Source: Jidongwangia harbinensis (GTDB taxonomy: Bacteria > Actinomycetota > Actinomycetes > Mycobacteriales > Micromonosporaceae). Taken from it: a stretch of DNA of 64,000 bases. Positions 57,430 to 64,000 of the stretch are shown one piece after another. Below the pieces are notes generated by a model. That model saw only the letters and a list, made by a program, of their open reading frames with translations, searched no databases and was not told where the DNA came from. The DNA lies in NCBI RefSeq assembly GCF_020216025.1, contig NZ_JAIWNC010000042.1, forward strand, positions 1-64,000, given 5' to 3'. Every line of letters starts with the position of its first letter. Within the stretch, counting starts at the first letter, position 1. A program made the position numbers and the translations under genes.

Positions 57430-60354
57430 TCAGGACCAGCCGGGGTGCCCTTCGCGGGCGTTGCCCGGGGTGAGGACGCGCTCGTCGGAGCCGTCCGCCT
57501 TCACGATGGTGATCTTCGGCCGGGCCAGGTCCCCGCGGGCCAGCCCGATCCAGCTGCCGTCGGGGGAGTAGGTCGGGTCCATCTCCCGGTCCGGATGGTC
57601 GGTGAACTCGCGGGCGTTGCCGCCGTCCGTGTCGACCAGCCAGATGTCGGACTTGTCGCGACCGGTGATGTGCGTGTACGCGATCGTCGAGCCGTCCGGC
57701 GACCACGCCGGGTCGACGCCGGGGCCTGCGTCGCCGGAGGTGATCTGCTGTCCCGGCTCGTCCGGGTCGTCCACCGACAGCAGGTGGAGCTGGGGTACGC
57801 CCTTGATCTGCACCCAGTACGCGATGGTCGAGCCGTCCGGCGACCACGCCGGATCGTCCTTCACCGCGTCCGACCGGGTGAGTTGCTTCGGCTCGGACTC
57901 GCCGATCGTGATCGTGAACAGTTGCGAGACGTCGCCGACCCGCCGCATGAAGGCCAACTTGGTGTCGTCCGCGGACCACGCGACCCGCCCGGCGACGTCG
58001 TCCACAATCTTCTTCGCGTTGCCGCCGTCGGCGTCACGGACCCAGATCGACGCCGTGTCGCCGTCGCGTTTCGTGGTGGCGATCCGGGTACGGTCGTTCG
58101 ACCAGTGCGGCAGCGCGTGGCCCTCGGTGCCGGGCAGCGTGGTGCGTTCGGCGGCGCCCGGGGTGAAGCTGACGATGTGGTAGCTGCTCGCCGGGAACGC
58201 GTCGCCCTGGTCCGCGCGGGCCAGCATGGTGTCCGTCGGGAACGGCGGCGGTTGCGCCGGGGCCGACGCGGATGCGGCCGCCGAGGCGGGGCCGCCGGGT
58301 TTCGGGTCCGGGTCGTCGCTGCGGCTCATCGCCACCGCGGTAGCCGTGCCGGCCGCGAGCACCGTCACCGCGGCCGCGGCGATCATGATGAGCTTGCGGC
58401 TGTTGCCCTTGCCGCCGCCGCCGAATGTGGTGCCGGTCGCCGGCGGAACGGGCGGCGTGGGCGCGTAGTCGATCGGGCGGCCGGGGGCGAACGGCGCCGC
58501 GACGAACCCGGGCGGGCTCTGCTGGGCCGGGTCGGCGAAACCCGGGCCGACGGATCCGGCGGGGTGCGGGTTGCCGATCGGCCCGGCCCCGGCCGTCGGC
58601 GCGCTCCCGGCTGCGGGCACGGCCCCGGCGGTGGCCCCGGCTGTGGGCGTGGCCCCGGCGGTGGTCCCGGCTGTGGGCGCGGTCCCGGCGGTGGCCCCGG
58701 CTGTGGGGGCGGTCCCGGCGGCGGCGCCACTCGGCTGAGTGTCACCGGGTCGGGCCGGAGCGGGTCCGGCCGGGTTCTGGACCTGCGTCCGGCCGGCCGT
58801 TCCTGCCACGACCGGGGTGTTGATCCGGGGCGCGTCCGTGCCGCCGCCCGCACCGGAAGGACTGCCGGGAGACACCGCCGGACCCGTGCCGGACTGGACG
58901 ACCCGCCCCACCGCCGCACCGCCACCCGCCGCAGCAGTCTGAGCCGCACCGGCCGGCGTCAGACCGCCGCCCGCCGCTCCACCGGCACTCGCCGGCGCAC
59001 CGCCGCCCGCCCTCGCCACCCCGGAAGCCGCGCCCGCCGAACCGGCGGCGCCCGCAAGCCCAGCCGCACCTACCGCGCCAGCACCAGCAGAACCAGCGCC
59101 AGCAGCAGAACCAGCGCCAGCAGCAGAACCAGCGCCAGCAGCAGAACCAGCGCCAGCAGCAGCAGAACCAGCGCCAGTAAGCCCAGCCGCACCAGCGCCG
59201 GCAAGCCCAGCCGCACCAGCAGGGCCACCCCCCGCGCCCCGCTCGGGTTCCGGCGCCACCGCCGCCGCGAACGGCGACGCCCCGCCGACCACCGCCGCCG
59301 TAGCCACCGCCGCGCCCAACGCGATGCTGTGCTCCGGATGCGGATCGGCGACCACCGGACGTTCGAACGCGGTGGACAACAGCTGCGCCACCAACGGGAT
59401 CCGGGACGAGCCACCGGCCAGCAGCACCGCGCTCAGTCCGGGGGCGTCCACCTGGGCCGAGCGCAACGCCCGGCGCATCGCGTCCACCGTGTCCTCCAGG
59501 GACGGCGCGATCATCGACTCCAGTTCGGAGCGGTTCAGCCGGACCCGGGTGTGCAGCCCGGGCAGCGCCACCGGGATCATCACCTCGGTGTCGAAGGAGA
59601 GCGCCTCCTTCGCCTCCACGCAGTCGCGCCGGAGCCGGGCCAGCGCGGTCACCGCGTCGGGGTCGTCGGCGTCCAGGCTTTCCGCCCGGCTGCCCAGCAC
59701 GCCGATCACGTGGCCGAAGACCGCTTCGTCGAAGTCGATTCCGCCGAGTTGTTCGATGCCCTCGGGCTCGCCGAGCAGCACGAAGCCGTCGCCGTCGCGG
59801 CGCAGCACCGCGGCGTCGAACGTGCCGCCGCCGAGGTCGTACACCGCGACCGTCTCGCCGGAGGCGATCCGCCGGGCGGTGGCGTGCTGCAGCGCGGCGG
59901 CCTCCGGTTCGGTCCGCAGCACCACCGGCCCGGCGTCGGCGAGCCGCACCGCCTGGTCCAGTTGCTCGCGCTTGTACGGTCCCCAGTTGGCCGGATGCGT
60001 CACGGTCACCGCGGTCGGCGGCCCGTCCTGGAGTTGCTGCACGCTGTCCAGCACGTGCCGCAGAAGCTTGGCGGTGAGCGCGTGCGCGGAGAACGGTGAA
60101 CCGCCGACCAGGATCGGCACCGGGTCGCCGATCCGCCGCTTGAACTCGCGTGCCAGCCGGGCGGGCTCGGCCTGGCCGCGGCGTTCCGCGGCGTCGCCGA
60201 TGAGGAGTCCGCCGTCCGGTTTCACGAACACCAGCGAGGGAATCTCGGGACGACGGGCGCCCAGGCGCACGACGTCGACCCGGCCCTCCGCCCGGACCGC
60301 TGCCGCCGTCTGGGTGGTGCCGAGGTCGATGCCCAGGCCGTACTGAATCACCAC
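57430..60354 (-). CDS. Hsp70-like ATPase fused to a TolB-type beta-propeller
   Basis: A 974-residue protein. Residues 1-370 are an Hsp70/actin-fold ATPase with phosphate 1 (GLGIDLGTTQTAAAV), phosphate 2 (VAVYDLGGGTFDAAVL) and adenosine (VLLAGGSSRIPLVAQLL) motifs. No substrate-binding domain follows. Residues about 375-640 are Gly/Ala/Pro-rich repeats (18- and 30-bp DNA repeats). A membrane helix (KLIMIAAAAVTVLAAGTATA) lies near 660, then an extracytoplasmic PD40 propeller with repeated DPAWSPDGSTIAY blades. The cytosolic ATPase is thus linked across the membrane to a propeller. The first GTG (60354) is 7 nt behind a TAAGGT -10 box. Confidence 0.9.
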   Translation of the reverse strand: MVIQYGLGIDLGTTQTAAAVRAEGRVDVVRLGARRPEIPSLVFVKPDGGLLIGDAAERRGQAEPARLAREFKRRIGDPVPILVGGSPFSAHALTAKLLRHVLDSVQQLQDGPPTAVTVTHPANWGPYKREQLDQAVRLADAGPVVLRTEPEAAALQHATARRIASGETVAVYDLGGGTFDAAVLRRDGDGFVLLGEPEGIEQLGGIDFDEAVFGHVIGVLGSRAESLDADDPDAVTALARLRRDCVEAKEALSFDTEVMIPVALPGLHTRVRLNRSELESMIAPSLEDTVDAMRRALRSAQVDAPGLSAVLLAGGSSRIPLVAQLLSTAFERPVVADPHPEHSIALGAAVATAAVVGGASPFAAAVAPEPERGAGGGPAGAAGLAGAGAAGLTGAGSAAAGAGSAAGAGSAAGAGSAAGAGSAGAGAVGAAGLAGAAGSAGAASGVARAGGGAPASAGGAAGGGLTPAGAAQTAAAGGGAAVGRVVQSGTGPAVSPGSPSGAGGGTDAPRINTPVVAGTAGRTQVQNPAGPAPARPGDTQPSGAAAGTAPTAGATAGTAPTAGTTAGATPTAGATAGAVPAAGSAPTAGAGPIGNPHPAGSVGPGFADPAQQSPPGFVAAPFAPGRPIDYAPTPPVPPATGTTFGGGGKGNSRKLIMIAAAAVTVLAAGTATAVAMSRSDDPDPKPGGPASAAASASAPAQPPPFPTDTMLARADQGDAFPASSYHIVSFTPGAAERTTLPGTEGHALPHWSNDRTRIATTKRDGDTASIWVRDADGGNAKKIVDDVAGRVAWSADDTKLAFMRRVGDVSQLFTITIGESEPKQLTRSDAVKDDPAWSPDGSTIAYWVQIKGVPQLHLLSVDDPDEPGQQITSGDAGPGVDPAWSPDGSTIAYTHITGRDKSDIWLVDTDGGNAREFTDHPDREMDPTYSPDGSWIGLARGDLARPKITIVKADGSDERVLTPGNAREGHPGWS
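58621..58725 (-). repeat. 30-bp in-frame tandem repeat
   Basis: Units start at 58621, 58651, 58681 and 58711 (GGCCCCGGCGGTGGCCCCGG and variants), encoding TAGATAGTAP-type repeats in the Hsp70-propeller linker. Confidence 0.85.
59088..59179 (-). repeat. 18-bp in-frame tandem repeat
   Basis: Units at 59088, 59106, 59124 and 59142, then one after 21 bp (59163); the unit CAGAACCAGCGCCAGCAG encodes the AGAGSA repeats of the linker. Confidence 0.88.
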
Positions 60355-60361
60355 GGTGTCG

Positions 60362-60367
60362 ACCTTA
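60362..60367 (-). promoter_or_regulatory. -10 box of leaderless Hsp70-propeller gene
   Basis: On the minus strand TAAGGT is followed by 7 nt and then GTG at 60354. It lies in the 70-bp gap behind the Ig/SPOR gene, so the fusion gene has its own promoter. Confidence 0.5.
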
Positions 60368-60424
60368 GGCCCAACCACCCGGCTCCGGCACCGCCGGACG
60401 GGCGTCCGTAGGTGCATGTCGCGG

Positions 60425-61477
60425 TCACGGCGTGACCGCGCACTTGGGCGCCACCACCCGCCACTGTGTGCAGAACGCCTGTGCCGCCTCGGGGTTGGCG
60501 AATCCGTCCTGCAGCAGAACCCAGAAGCCGGTGCCCTTGTCCTCCAGCACGTCCGAGGCCAGGCTGTCCACCAGCTTGACCGGCATGCCGGCGGTGTCCA
60601 GCCGGGCCCGTTGCGACTCGGCCTCGGCCTTGCCGCCGTCCGGGCCGCGGTGCGGGAACACGTCGACGAGCGCGTAGGGGCGGGACACCGCGGGGGTGGT
60701 CGGGGTGGCCGCGGGTTTGGCGGCCCGTTTGGTGCCGGGGAGCGGCAGTCGGACATCCGACAGGGCGACCGCGGCGGTGGCGGCCAGCGCCAGCACGACC
60801 GCCGCGGTGCCGGCCATCCAGGACCGGACCCGCGGTTTGCGGCTGCCGTTGCCGGTGGCGGTGAACAGCGGCGGGCGGTCCGGGTCGTGGGCGTCGGTGA
60901 CGGCGACGACCACGAAGTACGGCTTCGGCGTACCCATGAAGGGTCTGGCGGGTTTGGCGCGCACCAGCGCGGTGCGCGACTCGCCCGGCTCGAGACGCAC
61001 CGCGGCCGGCTCGGCCGCGATGCTGCCGGCCGGCGGATCCAGCTCGGCCGTGATCCGGACCGGTGCGGGGCGGTCGCTGTCGTTGACCAGACGCAGGTCG
61101 AACGCGTGCGGTTCGCCGGTCCGCGCGGTCAGGGCACCGGACACGGGTACGGGCAGCGCCACCGTCAGCAGCCCGGTGGCGAATCCGGCCGGCTCGCCGG
61201 TGGCGGCGTCCAGCGCGTGCACCGTGAACGGCACCAGCGACGGGCTGGGCGGCTGGTCCGGCGGCGTCTGCAGGACCAGGTCGACGCCGGTGGTGGCGTA
61301 CGGGTCCACGGTGACCGCGGGCGGGTCGACGGCCCAGCCGGCGGCCCGTCCCCGGGCCACGGCGAGGCGGAGGGCGGCCGGCGCGGCGGCGAGGTTGCGG
61401 AGTTCCACCGGGACCCGGGTGACCACGCCGGGTGCCAGGGTCACCGGCTCGGCCGGCAGGGTGAGTTCGACGGTCAC
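60425..61477 (-). CDS. Membrane protein with two Ig-like domains and a SPOR-like C-terminus
   Basis: A 350-residue protein. Two beta-sandwich domains at about 1-105 and 108-205 (VELTLPAEPVTLAPGVVTRV, VPVELRNLAAAPAALRLAVA, then FDLRLVNDSDRPAPVRITAE, LEPGESRTALVRAKPARPF) resemble the NEW3/COG1470 proteins called hydrolytic protein in streptomycetes. A membrane helix (AGTAAVVLALAATAAVALSD) near 225 and an exported SPOR-like part (ALVDVFPHRGPDGGKAEAES, FWVLLQDGFANPEAAQAFC) follow. With no signal peptide, the Ig-like part would be cytosolic. GTG 61477 overlaps the stop of the lysozyme-like gene (GTGA), so the two are co-translated. Confidence 0.78.
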   Translation of the reverse strand: MTVELTLPAEPVTLAPGVVTRVPVELRNLAAAPAALRLAVARGRAAGWAVDPPAVTVDPYATTGVDLVLQTPPDQPPSPSLVPFTVHALDAATGEPAGFATGLLTVALPVPVSGALTARTGEPHAFDLRLVNDSDRPAPVRITAELDPPAGSIAAEPAAVRLEPGESRTALVRAKPARPFMGTPKPYFVVVAVTDAHDPDRPPLFTATGNGSRKPRVRSWMAGTAAVVLALAATAAVALSDVRLPLPGTKRAAKPAATPTTPAVSRPYALVDVFPHRGPDGGKAEAESQRARLDTAGMPVKLVDSLASDVLEDKGTGFWVLLQDGFANPEAAQAFCTQWRVVAPKCAVTP

Positions 61478-63072
61478 GGCACCGGGTCATCGGTCGCGGC
61501 GCCACCGGCGGCGGTGCCCCCGGACGGCAACGGCGCGCCGGCCGGGGTGACGCCCGGCAGGCCGGTGCCGGGCAGCTGGCCGATGGCGAGCGGGTCGGTG
61601 CCGGGCTGTCCGGTGCCCGGCTGGGCGGTGCCGAGCGGCTGGGCGGTGCCGGGGCGGTGCATCATCGGCGTGTCCAGGGCGTTCATCGCACCGGCGCCGG
61701 AGCGGTACTCCAGGCCGTCGCTGAAGCCGTCCGAGTCGCTGTCGCTGAGCTTGGCGTTCAGGCCCATGACCTGTTCCAGCGCGTCGTCCATGCCGTCCGC
61801 GTCGGTGTCCACGCGCAGCGGCGCGAGGCTGCCGTCGAGGTGACCGTCGGCGTCGCTGTCCGGCGCCAGCGGATTGAGGCCCTGCGCCAGTTCGAACGCG
61901 TCGTTGAGCTGATCGCCGTCGGTGTCGGCCTTGCGCCCGTCGGTGCCGTGGGTGATCAGCTCCTGGGCGTCGGTGAGGTTGTCGCCGTCGGTGTCGGCGC
62001 GCAGCGGGTCCAGGCCCAGGCGGCGTTCCAGCGCGTCGCTCAGGCCGTCCCGGTCGCTGTCCGGGCCGCCCAGTTCGGGTGGTGGCGGCGGGGGCAGCGG
62101 CGCCGCGACCGGCTCGACCACGGGAACCGGTGCGGGCACGGGCGCCGGGCCGGCCAGCGGTGTGGCGGTGCCGTCGGAGATGCCGGGCAGCACGGCGGCG
62201 TACTCGAAACGGTCGCCGGCGGTGGACTCGCGGACGCCGGCCCGGCGGTTCGCGGCCTCCACGATCTTGCCGTCGCCGAGGCTGATCGCGACGTGGGCGC
62301 CCGGCGTGCGGCCGTCGCCGGGACGCGGCTCGCGGTCGAACGAGAACAGGAGGGCGCCCGGCGTGTCCTTCGCCTTCTCGACCGGGATCAGCATCCCGCG
62401 TTCCTTCAGATGGAGATATTGGGCGGTGGCGCCGTCCGGGATTTTGGTCCCGGCCTGGTGGGCGGCCCACTGGGTGAATTCCGAGCAGTCGAATACGTCC
62501 GGGTTGTCGTCGGAGAGCTTGACCTCCGCGCCGAACACGTACGGGTCGCCGACCTGCGCCCGGGACACCCGCAGGAAGGTTTCCAGTGCGGCGTTGTCCC
62601 CACCGCCCGGATTCGCCTGCGGAGCGTCGTTCGTCCCACTGTCCGAACTGGACCCGCCGGACGCCGCGACCGGGTGGCCGTACCCGGGGGTGCCGGTCCA
62701 GACCCCGCGCCCGGGCCCGTCACCGTTGGCCACCGCGGCGTTCTGCGCCTCGTCCTTGTATCGCAGGTAACGCGCGCTGTTTCCGCCGTGCGTCACCGTC
62801 CACGGCGAAATGTCCTCGCCTTTGCGGGACACCAGGAACGCCGCCTTCGCGTTGTCCTGCGGGTCGAACAGGTTGAACCGGGCCACCAGGTCCGGATGGG
62901 CGCGGCCGTTGATCTGCCACAGCCCGCGCGAGTCCTCGCCGCGGGGGTTGTGGGCGCGGCTGTTCCCGCCGGACTCGGCCAGCGCGATCGCGGTCATGGT
63001 TGCCGCTTCGTCGGGGTTGAACCCGGCCCGGCGGGCGAAACCGTAGATCTGTTCCGCTGCGTACCTTGGCAT
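61474..63072 (-). CDS. Lysozyme-like / NlpC-P60 peptidoglycan hydrolase with calcium-binding repeats
   Basis: A 532-residue protein. Residues 1-120 are a lysozyme-like transglycosylase (AAEQIYGFARRAGFNPDEAA, catalytic Glu in TAIALAESGGNSRAHNP, GLWQINGRAHPDLV). Residues about 165-300 are NlpC/P60 with Cys in DVFDCSEFTQW and His in GAHVAISLGDG. Residues about 335-465 hold thrombospondin type 3-like motifs (DSDRDGLSD, DTDGDNLTD, DTDGDQLND, DSDADGHLD, DTDADGMDD, DSDSDGFSD). A Pro/Gly tail ends the protein. There is no signal peptide, so release needs lysis or a dedicated apparatus. ATG 63072 is 7 nt behind a TACGCT -10 box. Confidence 0.88.
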   Translation of the reverse strand: MPRYAAEQIYGFARRAGFNPDEAATMTAIALAESGGNSRAHNPRGEDSRGLWQINGRAHPDLVARFNLFDPQDNAKAAFLVSRKGEDISPWTVTHGGNSARYLRYKDEAQNAAVANGDGPGRGVWTGTPGYGHPVAASGGSSSDSGTNDAPQANPGGGDNAALETFLRVSRAQVGDPYVFGAEVKLSDDNPDVFDCSEFTQWAAHQAGTKIPDGATAQYLHLKERGMLIPVEKAKDTPGALLFSFDREPRPGDGRTPGAHVAISLGDGKIVEAANRRAGVRESTAGDRFEYAAVLPGISDGTATPLAGPAPVPAPVPVVEPVAAPLPPPPPPELGGPDSDRDGLSDALERRLGLDPLRADTDGDNLTDAQELITHGTDGRKADTDGDQLNDAFELAQGLNPLAPDSDADGHLDGSLAPLRVDTDADGMDDALEQVMGLNAKLSDSDSDGFSDGLEYRSGAGAMNALDTPMMHRPGTAQPLGTAQPGTGQPGTDPLAIGQLPGTGLPGVTPAGAPLPSGGTAAGGAATDDPVP

Positions 63073-63079
63073 GAGCGCC

Positions 63080-63085
63080 AGCGTA
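63080..63085 (-). promoter_or_regulatory. -10 box of leaderless lysozyme-like gene
   Basis: On the minus strand TACGCT is followed by 7 nt and ATG at 63072, with no ribosome binding site. The 185-bp gap to 63257 also carries the promoter of the divergent regulator and is relatively AT-rich around 63130-63200. Confidence 0.55.
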
Positions 63086-63257
63086 GGACCCACAATCCAC
63101 CGGTGTATAGCAGCCATTCATCTTGCACCCTAAGAATGCATTATTACCCGTCCGAGTTGGATCACCGACACAGCCGAAAGAGCTATTGTTCTGATCGACT
63201 CGCGGGGCGCATCATGTCCAGGCGTGCGGCGGGGGGCGCCGCCTACCAGGGGGAAAC

Positions 63258-63878
63258 ATGCCTTCGCAACGGCCGCCGACGGTCTGGATCGATGACAGTC
63301 ATGCCATCGTCCGACGCGGGATGGCGGCGTGTCTGCAGAGCGCGGACTTCGTCGTCCGCGGCGAGAGCGCCACGCTCGCACCGGTTCCGGTGCTCACCGG
63401 GCTCGACATCCTCGTGTTCGAGTACGCCGGACCGACGCTCCGGCGCGCGGTGCGGCTGGCCGACGGCGGTCCCACCCGCCTCGTCGCCACCGTGCGCGAC
63501 GTCAGTGAACAGGCGGTCCGGGAGATCGTGGACGCCGGGGTCGGCGCCGTCCTGCCACACACGACGCTGACGCCGGAGACGCTCGTCGCCAGCCTGCGCG
63601 CCGTGGTCGCGGGCACCGTGGCGATGCCCGCCGACATGCTCAACCGTCTCCTGCTGCACGTCACCCAGACGTCCCACTTCGGCCCCACCGGACTCAACCC
63701 GCGGGAGCGCTCGGTGCTGCGGCTGCTCGCGGACGGCCTGGACACCCGCGGGATCGCCGAGGACCTCTGCTTCTCCGAGCGCACCGTGAAGAACGTGGTG
63801 CACGACGTGCTCACCAAGCTCAACTGCCGAACCCGGGCCCAGGCGGTCGCCGTGGCCACCCGCGAAGGGGTGATCTGA
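63258..63878 (+). CDS. NarL/LuxR-type response regulator with atypical receiver
   Basis: A 206-residue regulator. The receiver keeps the acidic pair (TVWIDDSHAIVRRG, Asp12/13), but the phospho-acceptor strand reads LDILVFEYAGP, with Glu55 where Asp is expected, and the conserved Lys is replaced (GAVLPHTTL). A Glu can mimic the phosphorylated state, so the protein may be constitutively active or controlled by ligand or partner. The C-terminal LuxR domain is normal (GLNPRERSVLRLLADGLDTR, FSERTVKNVVHDVLTKLN). GGGGGAAAC precedes ATG 63258. It is divergent from the lysozyme gene and 6 bp ahead of the next gene. Confidence 0.88.
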   Translation: MPSQRPPTVWIDDSHAIVRRGMAACLQSADFVVRGESATLAPVPVLTGLDILVFEYAGPTLRRAVRLADGGPTRLVATVRDVSEQAVREIVDAGVGAVLPHTTLTPETLVASLRAVVAGTVAMPADMLNRLLLHVTQTSHFGPTGLNPRERSVLRLLADGLDTRGIAEDLCFSERTVKNVVHDVLTKLNCRTRAQAVAVATREGVI

Positions 63879-63884
63879 CCGGCC

Positions 63885-64000
63885 ATGGTGGCATCGGCGG
63901 AACCCTGGGCCACGCTGGCCGACACGCTGCTCCAGCGGGAGGCCCTGATCTGCCGGCTCGCCGAGGGCCGCCCGCCGCGCGACTTCGCCGGCCTGTACGT
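63885..64000 (+). CDS. N-terminus of a large protein, possible AAA-type ATPase
   Basis: Only the first 38 codons are inside the window (MVASAEPWATLADTLLQREA and onward to PPRDFAGLYV). The segment is helical and ends with R-D-F-A-G-L-Y-V, which recalls the N-terminal part of ATP-binding proteins found in actinobacterial contractile injection clusters (F-x-G-L-Y motif). This rests on memory of a short motif and is weak. The gene starts 6 bp after the regulator stop and is probably in the same operon. Confidence 0.5.
   Translation, partial: MVASAEPWATLADTLLQREALICRLAEGRPPRDFAGLY

Noticed and set aside
58621..59179. Mobile element or CRISPR-like array suggested by the 18-bp and 30-bp repeats
   Set aside because: The repeats are in frame within the linker of the Hsp70-propeller gene and encode Ala/Gly/Pro-rich peptide repeats; no transposase or terminal repeats are present.

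Overview
The window is very GC-rich, uses GTG starts often and overlaps neighbouring genes as ATGA/GTGA. It carries an Lsr2 nucleoid protein, SARP and AfsR-type regulators, a mycosin and an ESX-type (type VII) secretion locus. This points to a filamentous actinomycete, most likely a member of the Micromonosporaceae (Actinoplanes-like). All product calls come from reading translated sequence and recalled family motifs; no database search was run.

Layout. 0-6.7 kb: small regulator/enzyme pairs (TetR with a divergent SDR; an SRPBCC protein and a zinc alcohol dehydrogenase behind a sigma-B-like promoter; MarR with a divergent NAD(P)-binding reductase). 6.7-16.4 kb: a Nudix hydrolase, a decayed DIP1984-like fragment, several secreted hydrolases (esterase, trypsin-like protease, beta-lactamase-like lipoprotein), a VOC protein, Lsr2, a maltokinase-cap protein, and TetR with divergent RidA. 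16.4-42.1 kb: a type VII secretion locus. It has a regulatory operon (SARP, EccE, LuxR-type regulator, OmpR-type regulator), a second OmpR paralogue, and an FnIII/MoxR/DUF58/TgpA operon whose transglutaminase has lost its catalytic Cys and His. It continues with a DUF1023 hydrolase and its small WXG-like partner, a membrane pseudokinase, EccD-EccB, a repeat-filled gap, two substrate-like genes, EccC, two WXG100 genes with a clear terminator, and MycP.

42-49 kb holds accessory genes: a decayed PL3 pectate lyase, a secreted zinc-protease-like protein, a PadR/HAAS-type membrane pair, and a flavin monooxygenase-MFS-MmcQ operon. 49.4-55.3 kb has a hybrid histidine kinase followed by a LacI-like-sensor GGDEF-EAL protein, likely a cyclic-di-GMP signalling pair. 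55.3-57.1 kb has a polytopic membrane protein, and then a long G/C homopolymer block.

57.4-64 kb forms a second system at the right edge: an Hsp70-like ATPase fused to a TolB-type propeller, an Ig-like/SPOR membrane protein, a lysozyme-NlpC/P60 protein with calcium-binding repeats, an atypical response regulator with Glu at the phospho-site, and the start of what may be an AAA-type ATPase. This set resembles the accessory end of actinobacterial contractile injection system (eCIS) clusters, but no sheath, tube or baseplate gene lies inside the window, so that reading is inference.

A recurring regulatory theme is a TANNNT hexamer 6-7 nt upstream of a start codon with no Shine-Dalgarno sequence, seen at least eight times. 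It implies many leaderless transcripts.
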